A stretch of DNA of 45,770 nt from Pseudomonas sp. Ant30-3 (GTDB taxonomy: Bacteria > Pseudomonadota > Gammaproteobacteria > Pseudomonadales > Pseudomonadaceae). The stretch spans positions 1-45,770 of the forward strand of contig NZ_JMCL01000021.1 of the NCBI RefSeq assembly GCF_000690905.1, in the 5' to 3' direction. Below the pieces are notes generated by a model. It saw only the letters and a list, made by a program, of their open reading frames with translations. It made no database searches and had not been told where the DNA came from. Positions 18,113 to 27,697 of the stretch are shown here, piece by piece. A program made the position numbers and the translations under genes. The first letter of the stretch is position 1. Each line of letters opens with the position of its first letter.

Positions 18113-19060
18113 TCAGGGTTGCAGGCGATAGAGCGCGTTCGCCAGCGCAATGTCTTCGACGCCCAGGCCGATGGAACGGAAAAACACGTGACGGTCGTAA
18201 TCGGGGCGCTTCGCTTTCGCGCTGATCAGCTCAGGCAAATCGCCAACGATCAGATTTTTATCCCAGCCGTGCAGCTCAGCGGCAATCAGCATCTCGCCGG
18301 CCGACTCCGGAGTCGTCGGCCGATAATCGCAGAACACTTGCATGTCTTTGAGGGTTTGCGGCGGCACTTCGTGGGCGCGCGGGGCATTGGTGCTGATGGA
18401 GGTGATCAGTGCTGGTTTGTTGAGGCTGGCCGGGTCCATCACCGGTGCGGCAGACGACGTGCAGAGCATGATCACATCCGCCTCTTGCAGCGCCGCTTCA
18501 CGGTTGTGAACGATCGTGAGGCGAGGATCGATACGCTGCAACTCGGCCAGAACCTCAGGACTTTTGCCGCCCAGACTCGGCGAATACATGCGAATGCTCT
18601 GCCAGTCCCGTAGATTTTTCACGTATTGCAGATGTGCCAGGGCGACCTTGCCGCTGCCAATAATTGCCAGACGTCGAGCATCAGGCGGGGCGAGGGCATC
18701 GACGGCTACAGCAGTGGTCGCCGCCGTACGAGCAATGGTCAGTTCACCTGCATCGCAAAGCAGCAGCGGCTGGCCGGTCTGCATCGACATCAGCAGCGTC
18801 CACGCTGTCACCAGCGGCCCTTGCTCGCGGACGATGTACGGCGACGTCTTCACGCCATATACGCCGTCCTGCGCCAGCACACCGAGGAAATTGATGAAGT
18901 CGCCCGCGCCATGTGGAAACTCGACCAGTTGCTGTGCCGGTTGCACCGCTTGCCCGGCAGCGAGGTCACTGAACAGTTTGCGCAGGATGTGGGGCACATC
19001 GATCTGAGCCAGGAGTTCGCGTGCCTGAAGCTGGTTGATTACATTAGGGGGGCTGGACAT
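18113..19060 (-). CDS. dauB: NAD(P)H-dependent L-arginine dehydrogenase (DauB), ornithine cyclodeaminase/mu-crystallin family
   Basis: 315 residues from ATG 19060, preceded by GGAG. Family marks: LVEFPHGAGDFINF, the substrate-side KTSPYIVREQG, and the nucleotide-binding RRLAIIGSGKVALAHLQY. In the dauBAR pathway DauB reduces 2-ketoarginine with ammonia and NAD(P)H to L-arginine, completing racemisation after DauA. First gene of the operon. The longer frame beyond 19060 would cross the operator palindrome and the rhlB terminator and was rejected. Confidence 0.9.
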   Translation of the reverse strand: MSSPPNVINQLQARELLAQIDVPHILRKLFSDLAAGQAVQPAQQLVEFPHGAGDFINFLGVLAQDGVYGVKTSPYIVREQGPLVTAWTLLMSMQTGQPLLLCDAGELTIARTAATTAVAVDALAPPDARRLAIIGSGKVALAHLQYVKNLRDWQSIRMYSPSLGGKSPEVLAELQRIDPRLTIVHNREAALQEADVIMLCTSSAAPVMDPASLNKPALITSISTNAPRAHEVPPQTLKDMQVFCDYRPTTPESAGEMLIAAELHGWDKNLIVGDLPELISAKAKRPDYDRHVFFRSIGLGVEDIALANALYRLQP

Positions 19061-19091
19061 GTTGGCTCCGGAACCTGCAGATAAACTTATT

Positions 19092-19106
19092 TGTCCATTA
19101 TGGACA
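19092..19106 (-). promoter_or_regulatory. Perfect palindrome overlapping the dauB promoter (candidate DauR operator)
   Basis: TGTCCAT-T-ATGGACA is a 7-bp inverted repeat with one central base, 32 bp before the dauB start. On the minus strand it covers a -10-like CATAAT, which lies 16 bp after TTGCCC (-35, 19124 to 19119). A repressor there would block transcription, which fits DauR. Confidence 0.6.
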
Positions 19107-19134
19107 TTTAGTTCCGGCGGGCAATATCCAGGCG

Positions 19135-19165
19135 AAAAAAAAGCGCAGTCCGATTCCGGCTGCGC
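19135..19165 (-). terminator. Rho-independent terminator of rhlB
   Basis: On the minus strand GCGCAG-CCG-GAAT-CGG-ACTGCGC forms a stem followed by eight T (19142 to 19135). It starts about 20 bp after the rhlB stop and shields dauB from readthrough. Confidence 0.9.
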
Positions 19166-19186
19166 CATTTTTTGCTTTGCGCCGGA

Positions 19187-20650
19187 TTACGGGCGCTTGC
19201 GCTCAACCGCCCGAAGCAGATGCGTCGGCGGTGTTTCGCAGCTGATCTTGCGACCCAGCAGCGCCTCGATGGACGGTAGCTGATAGGAATCGTCTTCACC
19301 GGCAAAACTGATGGACACGCCATCGGCACCGGCACGACCCGTACGACCGATGCGATGCACGTAGTCATCCGGGACTTCCGGCAGGGTAAAGTTGATCACG
19401 TGGCTGATGCCGTCGATGTGAATGCCGCGCCCGGCGACATCGGTGGCAACCAGCACGCGAATCTTGCCTTCGCGGAAACCTTCCAGGGTCTTGATGCGCT
19501 TGTGCTGCGGCACGTCGCCAGACAGTTGCGCGGCGTTGACGCCATCGCGCACAAGGCGTTCCTCGATGCGTCGCACCTCATCCTTGCGGTTGGCAAACAC
19601 CATCACCCGTTCCCAGCCGTTGTCGTTGACCAGGTTGTAGAGCAATTTGTACTTGTCGGCACCGGCCACCGCGTAGATGTGCTGCTCGACGTTTTCGCTG
19701 GCGACGTTCTGCGACTCGATCTCGACGATCGACGGGTCGGTCGTCCACTGCTTGGCGAGGTTCATCACGTCTTCGGTGAAGGTCGCAGAGAACAGCAGCG
19801 TCTGGCGTTCGTCTTTCGGCGGGGTTTGGCGAATAATCTGACGCACTTGCGGGATGAAGCCCATGTCGAGCATGCGGTCGGCTTCGTCCAGCACCATCAC
19901 TTCGACCATGTCCAGGTGCACGTCGCCGCGCTGGTTGAAATCGAGCAGTCGGCCAGGCGTTGCCACAAGGATGTCGCAGTGACGGGCTTCGAGGTGCTTG
20001 AGCTGCTTGTCGAAGTCCATGCCGCCAACAAAGGTCATGACGTTGAGGCCGGTGTACTTGGTCAGGTCGGCAGCGTCTTTGGCGATCTGCACCACCAGCT
20101 CGCGGGTTGGCGCAATGATCAGCGCGCGCGGTTCACCCATGTAGCGCTCTTTCGGCGGCGGTGTTTGCAGCAGCTGGGTGATGATCGAGATCAGAAACGC
20201 GGCAGTTTTGCCGGTGCCGGTCTGGGCGCGGCCGATGGCGTCTTTGCCGGCGAGGGTAAAACCGAGCACCTGCGCCTGAATCGGCGTGCAATACGGAAAG
20301 CCGAGGTCCTGGATGGCATGCATCAGTTCTGGTGAGAGTTTGAAATCGTGGAAGCGGGTTTTGCCTTCCTGGGGTTCAACGGCGAAATCTTCGAGTTTCC
20401 AGGGGATCACCGGCGCTTTCGGCTTGGGGTCACGACGCGCTCGCGCGGGTTTCGGTGCTTCGGCGAGCGGCTGTTCAGCGGCAACTGTTTCGACAACCGG
20501 CGTCGGCGTTGCTGCCTCTGCGCTTGGGCTGCGGCCCGACGGGATAACGTCGGCGCGGTGGCTGGGGCTGTGAGACGTAGCGGAGACTGGCGCGAGCTGC
20601 TCAGTCTCGCTTTTACCGAACATTTTCTTGAGTGCTTTGAGCACGGTCAT
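19187..20650 (-). CDS. rhlB: DEAD-box ATP-dependent RNA helicase RhlB
   Basis: 487 residues. The N-terminal extension of about 100 residues is basic and low in complexity ([13 protein letters not shown]). The helicase core has the Q motif region, Walker [24 protein letters not shown] in [16 protein letters not shown] in [19 protein letters not shown] and HRIGRTGR. The core matches RhlB, the helicase of the RNA degradosome that unwinds structured RNA for RNase E or PNPase. Pseudomonas RhlB proteins have long N-terminal tails like this. It is monocistronic, with its own terminator. A different DEAD-box helicase cannot be fully excluded. Confidence 0.88.
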   Translation of the reverse strand: MTVLKALKKMFGKSETEQLAPVSATSHSPSHRADVIPSGRSPSAEAATPTPVVETVAAEQPLAEAPKPARARRDPKPKAPVIPWKLEDFAVEPQEGKTRFHDFKLSPELMHAIQDLGFPYCTPIQAQVLGFTLAGKDAIGRAQTGTGKTAAFLISIITQLLQTPPPKERYMGEPRALIIAPTRELVVQIAKDAADLTKYTGLNVMTFVGGMDFDKQLKHLEARHCDILVATPGRLLDFNQRGDVHLDMVEVMVLDEADRMLDMGFIPQVRQIIRQTPPKDERQTLLFSATFTEDVMNLAKQWTTDPSIVEIESQNVASENVEQHIYAVAGADKYKLLYNLVNDNGWERVMVFANRKDEVRRIEERLVRDGVNAAQLSGDVPQHKRIKTLEGFREGKIRVLVATDVAGRGIHIDGISHVINFTLPEVPDDYVHRIGRTGRAGADGVSISFAGEDDSYQLPSIEALLGRKISCETPPTHLLRAVERKRP

Positions 20651-20736
20651 CTCATCAATAGGTTAAGTGCCGGCCAGTGTAATGCAAGAACCGGGCGCGG
20701 CGTAGTGGGAGGGATCAATGGGCGGTTTTCATGCGC

Positions 20737-21860
<1,124 letters not shown>

Positions 21861-22892
21861 ATGAAGATGTTGAAATCCACCCTGGCCGTCGTGACTGCAG
21901 CCGCAGTGCTTGGCGTCAGTGGGTTCGCTCAGGCGGGCGCGACCCTGGATGCAGTGCAGAAAAAAGGTTTCGTACAGTGCGGCGTCAGCGATGGTTTGCC
22001 GGGTTTTTCGGTACCGGACGCTACCGGCAAGATCCTCGGCATCGATGCTGACTTCTGCCGCGCAGTGGCCGCTGCCGTTTTCGGCGACGCAAACAAAGTG
22101 AAATTCAGCCAGTTGAACGCCAAAGAGCGTTTCACCGCGCTGCAGTCCGGCGAAATCGACATTCTGTCGCGCAACACCACCATGACCAGTTCGCGTGATG
22201 CGGGCATGGGCCTGAAATTTCCAGGCTTCATTACCTACTATGACGGCATCGGCTTCCTGGTGAACAACAAGCTGGGCGTGAAAAGTGCCAAGGAACTGGA
22301 CGGTGCAACCATCTGCATCCAGGCCGGTACCACGACCGAGCTGAACGTTTCCGACTACTTCCGCGGCAACGGTCTGAAATACACCCCGATCACGTTCGAC
22401 ACCTCCGATGAAAGCGCCAAGTCGCTGGAATCCGGTCGTTGCGACGTACTGACCTCCGACAAGTCCCAACTGTTCGCCCAGCGCAGCAAGCTGGCCGCGC
22501 CGAAGGACTACGTGGTTCTGCCGGAGACCATTTCCAAGGAGCCATTGGGCCCGGTCGTGCGTAATGGTGATGACGAGTGGCTGGCCGTCGTGCGCTGGAC
22601 TGGCTACGCCATGCTCAACGCTGAAGAAGCCGGCATCACTTCGAAGAACGTCGAAGCCGAAGCCAAAGCCACCAAGAACCCGGACGTGGCTCGTATGCTC
22701 GGCGCTGACGGCGAATACGGCAAAGACCTGAAGTTGCCGAAAGACTGGGTGGTTCAGATCATCAAGCAAGTGGGCAACTACGGCGAAGTGTTCGAGAAGA
22801 ACCTTGGCAAGGGCACTCCGCTTGAAATCGACCGCGGGCTGAACGCTCTGTGGAACAACGGCGGCATTCAATACGCACCACCAGTGCGCTGA
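21861..22892 (+). CDS. aapJ: General L-amino acid ABC transporter, periplasmic binding protein AapJ
   Basis: 343 residues. Signal peptide MKMLKSTLAVVTAAAVLGVS...AQA, then TLDAVQKKGFVQCGVSDGLPGFS and DFCRAVAAAVFGD, typical of AapJ/BztA. It carries polar and acidic L-amino acids to the permease. Strong ribosome site GGAGG 7 bp ahead. First gene of aapJQMP; 65 bp separate it from aapQ, with a short palindromic stretch (CACCCGGTGGGCCAACCGCC) that may limit readthrough to the less abundant membrane parts. Confidence 0.95.
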   Translation: MKMLKSTLAVVTAAAVLGVSGFAQAGATLDAVQKKGFVQCGVSDGLPGFSVPDATGKILGIDADFCRAVAAAVFGDANKVKFSQLNAKERFTALQSGEIDILSRNTTMTSSRDAGMGLKFPGFITYYDGIGFLVNNKLGVKSAKELDGATICIQAGTTTELNVSDYFRGNGLKYTPITFDTSDESAKSLESGRCDVLTSDKSQLFAQRSKLAAPKDYVVLPETISKEPLGPVVRNGDDEWLAVVRWTGYAMLNAEEAGITSKNVEAEAKATKNPDVARMLGADGEYGKDLKLPKDWVVQIIKQVGNYGEVFEKNLGKGTPLEIDRGLNALWNNGGIQYAPPVR

Positions 22893-22957
22893 TGGTTCTA
22901 TCACCCGGTGGGCCAACCGCCGGGTGATGTTCTGTTCCATTACATCCGGGGCACTTC

Positions 22958-24139
22958 ATGCAAAATTCAATCGGCGCACCAAAGCAGAGGTTCAGCCTCA
23001 GCGATCCTAAAGTGCGTGCGTGGGTATTTCAGATCGTCACCATTATTGGTGTGGTCTCGCTGGGCTGGTTTCTGTTCGATAACACGCAAACCAACCTTGA
23101 ACACCGGGGCATTACCTCCGGCTTCAGTTTTCTGGAGCGCAGTGCCGGTTTCGGCATCGCTCAAACCCTGATCGACTACACCGAATCGGACAGCTACGCG
23201 CGAGTCTTTGTCATTGGTCTGCTGAATACGCTGCTGGTGACATTTATAGGTGTGATTCTGGCGACGCTGCTCGGCTTCATTGTCGGCGTGGCACGGCTGT
23301 CGAAGAACTGGATCATTGCCAAACTGGCGACGGTGTACGTGGAGGTTTTCCGTAACATTCCGCCGTTGCTGCAGATCCTGTTCTGGTACTTCGCGGTGTT
23401 CCTGACCATGCCGGGGCCGCGCGCCAGCCACAACTTCGGTGACACGTTCTTCGTCAGCAGCCGTGGCCTGAACATGCCGGCCGCGTTGGCGTCGGAAGGT
23501 TTCTGGCCGTTTGTGGTCAGCGTCGTTATTGCCATCGTCGCCATCGTGATGATGTGCCGCTGGGCTAATAAACGTTTTGAAGCGACCGGCGTACCCTTCC
23601 ACAAATTCTGGGTCGGCCTGGCGCTGTTGCTGGTGATTCCAGCGCTGTGCGCATTGCTCTTCGGCGCGCCGGTGCACTGGGAAATGCCCGAGCTCAAAGG
23701 CTTCAACTTCGTCGGTGGCTGGGTGCTGATTCCGGAACTGCTGGCGCTCACGCTGGCGTTGACGGTGTACACCGCGGCGTTCATCGCCGAGATCGTACGT
23801 TCGGGCATCAAGTCGGTCAGCCACGGCCAGACCGAAGCGGCGCACTCGCTGGGCCTGCGCAACGGTCCGACCCTGCGCAAGGTCATCATCCCGCAAGCCA
23901 TGCGCGTGATCATCCCGCCGCTGACCAGCCAATACCTGAACCTGGCGAAAAACTCTTCGCTGGCGGCCGGTATCGGTTATCCGGAAATGGTCTCGCTGTT
24001 TGCCGGCACGGTGCTGAACCAGACCGGACAGGCGATCGAAGTGATTGCCATCACCATGAGCGTGTACCTGGCGATCAGTATCAGCATTTCCCTGCTGATG
24101 AACTGGTACAACAAGCGCATTGCGCTGATCGAGCGGTAA
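22958..24139 (+). CDS. aapQ: Amino acid ABC transporter permease AapQ
   Basis: 393 residues with about eight membrane helices. An extended N-terminal half is typical of AapQ/BztB. The EAA loop is in TEAAHSLGLRNGPTLRKVIIPQAMRVIIPP, where the ATPase docks, and ends LNLAKNSSLAAGIGYPEM. It forms the heterodimeric channel with AapM. It ends 10 bp before aapM. Confidence 0.95.
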   Translation: MQNSIGAPKQRFSLSDPKVRAWVFQIVTIIGVVSLGWFLFDNTQTNLEHRGITSGFSFLERSAGFGIAQTLIDYTESDSYARVFVIGLLNTLLVTFIGVILATLLGFIVGVARLSKNWIIAKLATVYVEVFRNIPPLLQILFWYFAVFLTMPGPRASHNFGDTFFVSSRGLNMPAALASEGFWPFVVSVVIAIVAIVMMCRWANKRFEATGVPFHKFWVGLALLLVIPALCALLFGAPVHWEMPELKGFNFVGGWVLIPELLALTLALTVYTAAFIAEIVRSGIKSVSHGQTEAAHSLGLRNGPTLRKVIIPQAMRVIIPPLTSQYLNLAKNSSLAAGIGYPEMVSLFAGTVLNQTGQAIEVIAITMSVYLAISISISLLMNWYNKRIALIER

Positions 24140-24149
24140 GGAAAAGCGC

Positions 24150-25247
24150 ATGAGTACTCATATTTTCAAACCGGACATGCCGCCACCGAACCGCAGTATC
24201 GGGGCAGTGGCGTGGATGCGCGCGAACATGTTCTCCAGCTGGCTCAACACGCTGCTGACCCTGTTTGCGTTTTACCTGATCTACCTGGTGGTTCCACCGA
24301 TCCTCGGCTGGGCCGTCATCGACGCCAACTGGGTCGGTACCACCCAAGCGGACTGCACCAAGGAAGGCGCCTGCTGGGTGTTCATCCAGCAGCGGTTCGG
24401 CCAGTTCATGTACGGCTATTACCCGGTGGACATGCGCTGGCGCGTGGACCTGACCGTGTGGCTGGCGGTGATCGGCGTGGCGCCGTTGTTCATTTCGCGC
24501 TTCCCACGTAAAGCGGTGTACGGCCTGAGCTTCCTCGTGCTGTACCCGATCATTGCCTGGTGCCTGCTGCACGGCGGCGTATTCGGTCTGAGCACCGTGT
24601 CGACCAGCCAATGGGGCGGCTTGATGCTGACCCTGGTGATCGCAACTGTCGGCATCGCCGGTGCGTTGCCGCTGGGGATTGTTCTGGCGCTGGGGCGTCG
24701 TTCGAACATGCCGGCGATTCGGGTGGTCTGCGTGACCTTCATTGAATTCTGGCGCGGCGTGCCGTTGATCACAGTGCTGTTCATGTCCTCGGTGATGCTG
24801 CCGCTGTTCCTGCCCGAGGGTATGAACTTCGACAAATTGCTGCGGGCGTTGATCGGCGTGATCCTGTTCCAGTCGGCGTACGTCGCCGAAGTGGTGCGCG
24901 GTGGTCTGCAAGCGATTCCCAAAGGTCAGTACGAAGCCGCTGCAGCGATGGGCCTCGGCTACTGGCGCAGCATGGGCCTGGTGATCCTGCCACAAGCCCT
25001 GAAGATGGTGATTCCGGGCATCGTCAACACTTTCATCGCGCTGTTCAAGGACACCAGTCTGGTGATCATCATCGGCCTGTTCGACTTGCTCAACAGCGTC
25101 AAACAAGCCGCCGCCGACCCGAAATGGCTGGGTATGGCCACTGAAGGCTACGTGTTTGCGGCCCTGGTGTTCTGGATTTTCTGTTTTGGTATGTCGCGCT
25201 ATTCCATGCATTTGGAACGCAAGCTCGACACTGGCCACAAGCGTTAG
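24150..25247 (+). CDS. aapM: Amino acid ABC transporter permease AapM
   Basis: 365 residues, multiple membrane helices. The EAA loop reads QYEAAAAMGLGYWRSMGLVI-LPQALKMVIPG, followed by FKDTSLVIIIGLFDLLNS, the usual signature of polar amino-acid permeases. AAGGAAAAGCGC gives a good ribosome site. Second half of the AapQM channel; 11 bp before aapP. Confidence 0.95.
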   Translation: MSTHIFKPDMPPPNRSIGAVAWMRANMFSSWLNTLLTLFAFYLIYLVVPPILGWAVIDANWVGTTQADCTKEGACWVFIQQRFGQFMYGYYPVDMRWRVDLTVWLAVIGVAPLFISRFPRKAVYGLSFLVLYPIIAWCLLHGGVFGLSTVSTSQWGGLMLTLVIATVGIAGALPLGIVLALGRRSNMPAIRVVCVTFIEFWRGVPLITVLFMSSVMLPLFLPEGMNFDKLLRALIGVILFQSAYVAEVVRGGLQAIPKGQYEAAAAMGLGYWRSMGLVILPQALKMVIPGIVNTFIALFKDTSLVIIIGLFDLLNSVKQAAADPKWLGMATEGYVFAALVFWIFCFGMSRYSMHLERKLDTGHKR

Positions 25248-25258
25248 GAGCGTAGTTT

Positions 25259-26023
25259 ATGAGTGAAGCGATCAAACAGCCTGTGAGCCCTGAAGGCATT
25301 ATTCAGATGCAGGGCGTGAACAAGTGGTATGGCCAGTTCCACGTGTTGAAAGACATCAACCTGAACGTCAAGCAGGGCGAACGTATCGTCCTGTGCGGCC
25401 CGTCGGGTTCCGGCAAGTCCACCACCATCCGCTGCCTCAACCGCTTGGAAGAACACCAGCAAGGCCGGATCGTGGTCGATGGCGTCGAGCTGACCAACGA
25501 TCTTAAACAGATCGAAACGGTGCGTCGCGAAGTGGGCATGGTGTTCCAGCACTTCAATCTGTTCCCGCACCTGACCATCTTGCAGAACTGCACGCTGGCG
25601 CCGATGTGGGTGCGCAAGATGCCCAAGCGCAAGGCCGAAGAAATCGCCATGCATTACCTGGAGCGCGTACGCATTCCGGAGCAGGCGCATAAATTTCCGG
25701 GGCAGTTGTCCGGTGGTCAGCAGCAGCGCGTGGCGATTGCCCGCGCCCTGTGCATGAAGCCGAAAATCATGCTGTTCGACGAACCGACTTCAGCACTCGA
25801 TCCGGAGATGGTGAAAGAGGTTCTGGACACCATGATCGGCCTCGCCGAAGACGGCATGACCATGCTGTGCGTCACCCACGAAATGGGCTTCGCGCGTACC
25901 GTGGCCAATCGCGTGATCTTCATGGACAAAGGTGAAATCGTCGAACAGGCGTCGCCGAATGACTTCTTCGATAACCCGCAGAATGATCGGACCAAGTTGT
26001 TCTTGAGCCAGATTTTGCATTGA
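25259..26023 (+). CDS. aapP: Amino acid ABC transporter ATPase AapP
   Basis: 254 residues. Walker [11 protein letters not shown]-loop [12 protein letters not shown], signature [15 protein letters not shown], Walker [15 protein letters not shown] and switch His in VTHEMGFA are all intact. It powers import through AapQM. Last gene of the operon, ended by a terminator 25 bp on. Confidence 0.96.
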   Translation: MSEAIKQPVSPEGIIQMQGVNKWYGQFHVLKDINLNVKQGERIVLCGPSGSGKSTTIRCLNRLEEHQQGRIVVDGVELTNDLKQIETVRREVGMVFQHFNLFPHLTILQNCTLAPMWVRKMPKRKAEEIAMHYLERVRIPEQAHKFPGQLSGGQQQRVAIARALCMKPKIMLFDEPTSALDPEMVKEVLDTMIGLAEDGMTMLCVTHEMGFARTVANRVIFMDKGEIVEQASPNDFFDNPQNDRTKLFLSQILH

Positions 26024-26045
26024 TGCCGGGCTGACTCGGATAGAC

Positions 26046-26069
26046 AAACCCGGCCACGTGCCGGGTTTT
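26046..26069 (+). terminator. Rho-independent terminator of aapJQMP
   Basis: AAACCCGGC (26046-26054), loop CACGT, GCCGGGTTT (26060-26068) then TG and CTTTTT. It could also act on the minus strand for mqsA, whose stop is at 26082. Confidence 0.9.
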
Positions 26070-26081
26070 GCTTTTTCTCGC

Positions 26082-26564
26082 TCAGGAAACCGTGAGGGTT
26101 TGGTGCTCTTTATGCTCTATATGTTTGAACCCTCTTAAGTCCGCACCTTCACCCAGTGATCTTACGTCAGTAAGCAAATGCGGATAGCGGTCGAGCAGGC
26201 GCATCAGCAACACCAACGTTTTTGGGGGAAGTATTTCGCCACGCTCGTATCGAGAAAACGCGTTGTGCCCGCCACCCGACAGTACTTGTACCGTTTCTTT
26301 TTGCGTCAGATGCAGCTTGCGGCGGATTCGCTTCATCTCGTCGCCAATCATCTTTCTTGCTGCCATAACCAGCTCGTCGCCCGCGTCTGAATGGCGCTCA
26401 GAACAACTGTCGTCTAACTCCACCTCTCCACACATCTGGCATTCCCAGCCAGATAAATCGTCTACGCGTCGCTCTAGACCTTTGACGCTCATGGTTTCGC
26501 CACGACCCTCGAAATGGCGCATTCCTTCTTGAGCTCCACAGCTAAAGCATTGCTGAGTTTTCAT
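26082..26564 (-). CDS. mqsA: MqsA-type antitoxin
   Basis: 160 residues. N-terminal zinc module with Cys6, Cys9, Cys42 and Cys45 (CFSC and CQMC), as in E. coli MqsA. C-terminal XRE helix-turn-helix (about 75-135: RRKLHLTQKETVQVLSGGGH; NAFSRYERGE). E. coli MqsA is 131 residues; here about 25 extra residues follow the DNA-binding domain (GEGADLRGFKHIEHKEHQTL) with no known role. It neutralises MqsR and represses the pair. It overlaps the toxin gene by 4 bp (ATGA), with the toxin first, the MqsRA order. Confidence 0.9.
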   Translation of the reverse strand: MKTQQCFSCGAQEGMRHFEGRGETMSVKGLERRVDDLSGWECQMCGEVELDDSCSERHSDAGDELVMAARKMIGDEMKRIRRKLHLTQKETVQVLSGGGHNAFSRYERGEILPPKTLVLLMRLLDRYPHLLTDVRSLGEGADLRGFKHIEHKEHQTLTVS

Positions 26565-26872
26565 TGGGATTTCTCCTTGAAGGAGATCACGGGTGGGCCA
26601 CCGCCGGGGCGATATGTCACCTTGATGTAAATCTCCAGGCCGAATGAGTTGATGTGATAAACGTCCTGCCAGACGCGGTGATCGTCATAAGTGGTCATCG
26701 ACTTGTACAGCATCTTGCCCTGTAGCTCGAAAATGACCGTCTGCATCTCGTCGATGTTTAAACCGAGCACCTTGCCGCCGTTTTTAGCGGTATTGGTGAA
26801 TGCTTTGCCTCCAAGTCGCCGGACATCTGCCTTGATCACCAGCAGGTTGTAATGAGGCGTGTTCTTCTCCAT
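26561..26872 (-). CDS. mqsR: MqsR-type mRNA interferase toxin
   Basis: 103 residues (E. coli MqsR has 98). It begins MEKNTPHYNL like MEKRTPH of E. coli and has YKSMTTYDDHRVWQDVYH, with the catalytic Lys, Gln and Tyr region, and ends ISFKEKSQ near the C-terminal catalytic Lys. The family cleaves mRNA at GCU or GCA. All recognised active-site positions look intact, so the toxin is probably functional. No strong Shine-Dalgarno is seen before the ATG, which would keep toxin synthesis low. Confidence 0.9.
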   Translation of the reverse strand: MEKNTPHYNLLVIKADVRRLGGKAFTNTAKNGGKVLGLNIDEMQTVIFELQGKMLYKSMTTYDDHRVWQDVYHINSFGLEIYIKVTYRPGGGPPVISFKEKSQ

Positions 26873-26895
26873 AAGAAATCTTGAACCTGTCCCTG

Positions 26896-26918
26896 AAATT
26901 ACCCTTAAAGGGTAATTT
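26896..26918 (-). promoter_or_regulatory. Perfect palindrome upstream of mqsRA (candidate MqsA operator)
   Basis: AAATTACCCTT-A-AAGGGTAATTT has 11-bp perfect arms around one base, 23 bp before the mqsR start. E. coli MqsA binds ACCT-Nx-AGGT palindromes; the core ACCCTTAAAGGGT here is similar in kind. Only one such palindrome is seen. Confidence 0.75.
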
Positions 26919-27005
26919 TGACTAATCGAAAATCCCGCTCCTTCTGCTACTCAGTGACCCTAGACAGTTGCCGTCCTACGCGAAGCTGACTAACATGTCA
27001 GAAAA

Positions 27006-27026
27006 TTCATCCTATGATTGGATGAA
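27006..27026 (+). promoter_or_regulatory. Inverted repeat before the FadR-type regulator (candidate autoregulatory site)
   Basis: TTCATCC-TATGATT-GGATGAA: perfect 7-bp arms with a 7-bp spacer, ending 11 bp before the start codon. A repressor bound there would block its own expression, common in FadR-family regulators. Confidence 0.5.
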
Positions 27027-27037
27027 AGGCGGATTCC

Positions 27038-27697
27038 ATGTCAGACATTTCTCCACTCGTTAAACGCTCCTTGGTAGACCAGGCGCTGGATCAGCTTCGC
27101 CTGAGAATCAACCAAGGTGCCTGGGTCGTCGGCCAGCGTTTGCCCACCGAACCCGAGCTGTCTGCCGAGCTGGGCATCAGCCGCAACACCGTTCGCGAAG
27201 CGATGCGCGTGCTGGCGTTTAGCGGTTTGATCGAGATCCGCCAGGGAGATGGCAGTTACCTGCGGGCGGTGGTTGACCCGCTCGACACCGTAAAGGCCTT
27301 GTCGCGCTGTACGGCTGAACAAGCGCGCGAGACGCGGCACATCCTTGAAGTCGAGGCGATCGGTCTCGCTGCACTGCGCCGCACGGATGAAGATCTGCAA
27401 GCGCTGCGCGAGGCGCTCGGCGTCAGCGGCAGCCATTATCACGGCGACCTCGACACCTATATCGCCTGCGATCTGGTGTTTCATCGCCGGTTGGTCGCCG
27501 CCGCGCATAACCCGGCGCTCAGCGAACTGTATGGTTATTTTTCCAGCATTGTCGGTGCGCAATTGCGCCACTGCCTGAACATCACACCGCGACGCCAGGA
27601 ACTGTTCGATTTGCATATCGAACTGCTTGATGCCGTCGAGCAACGCGACCCCGAACGGGCCAAAGCCCTGTCGAGGCGGTTGATCAATGAACCTTGA
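27038..27697 (+). CDS. GntR/FadR-subfamily transcriptional regulator
   Basis: 219 residues. Winged helix-turn-helix in about 15-75 (LPTEPELSAELGISRNTVREAMRVLAFSG, then IEIRQGDGSYLR) and an FCD ligand domain (about 85-210) with metal-ligand-type residues in DLVFHRRLVAAAHNP and DLHIELLDAV. The ligand is probably a small organic acid, not identifiable. It overlaps the MFS gene by 11 bp, so it probably controls it. Confidence 0.9.
   Translation: MSDISPLVKRSLVDQALDQLRLRINQGAWVVGQRLPTEPELSAELGISRNTVREAMRVLAFSGLIEIRQGDGSYLRAVVDPLDTVKALSRCTAEQARETRHILEVEAIGLAALRRTDEDLQALREALGVSGSHYHGDLDTYIACDLVFHRRLVAAAHNPALSELYGYFSSIVGAQLRHCLNITPRRQELFDLHIELLDAVEQRDPERAKALSRRLINEP

Noticed and set aside
22967..25238. 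Long minus-strand open frames opposite aapQ and aapM (394 and 385 codons)
   Set aside because: They are antisense to clear permease genes and their translations are rich in His, Gln, Arg and Asp, as expected for the reverse of membrane-protein codons.
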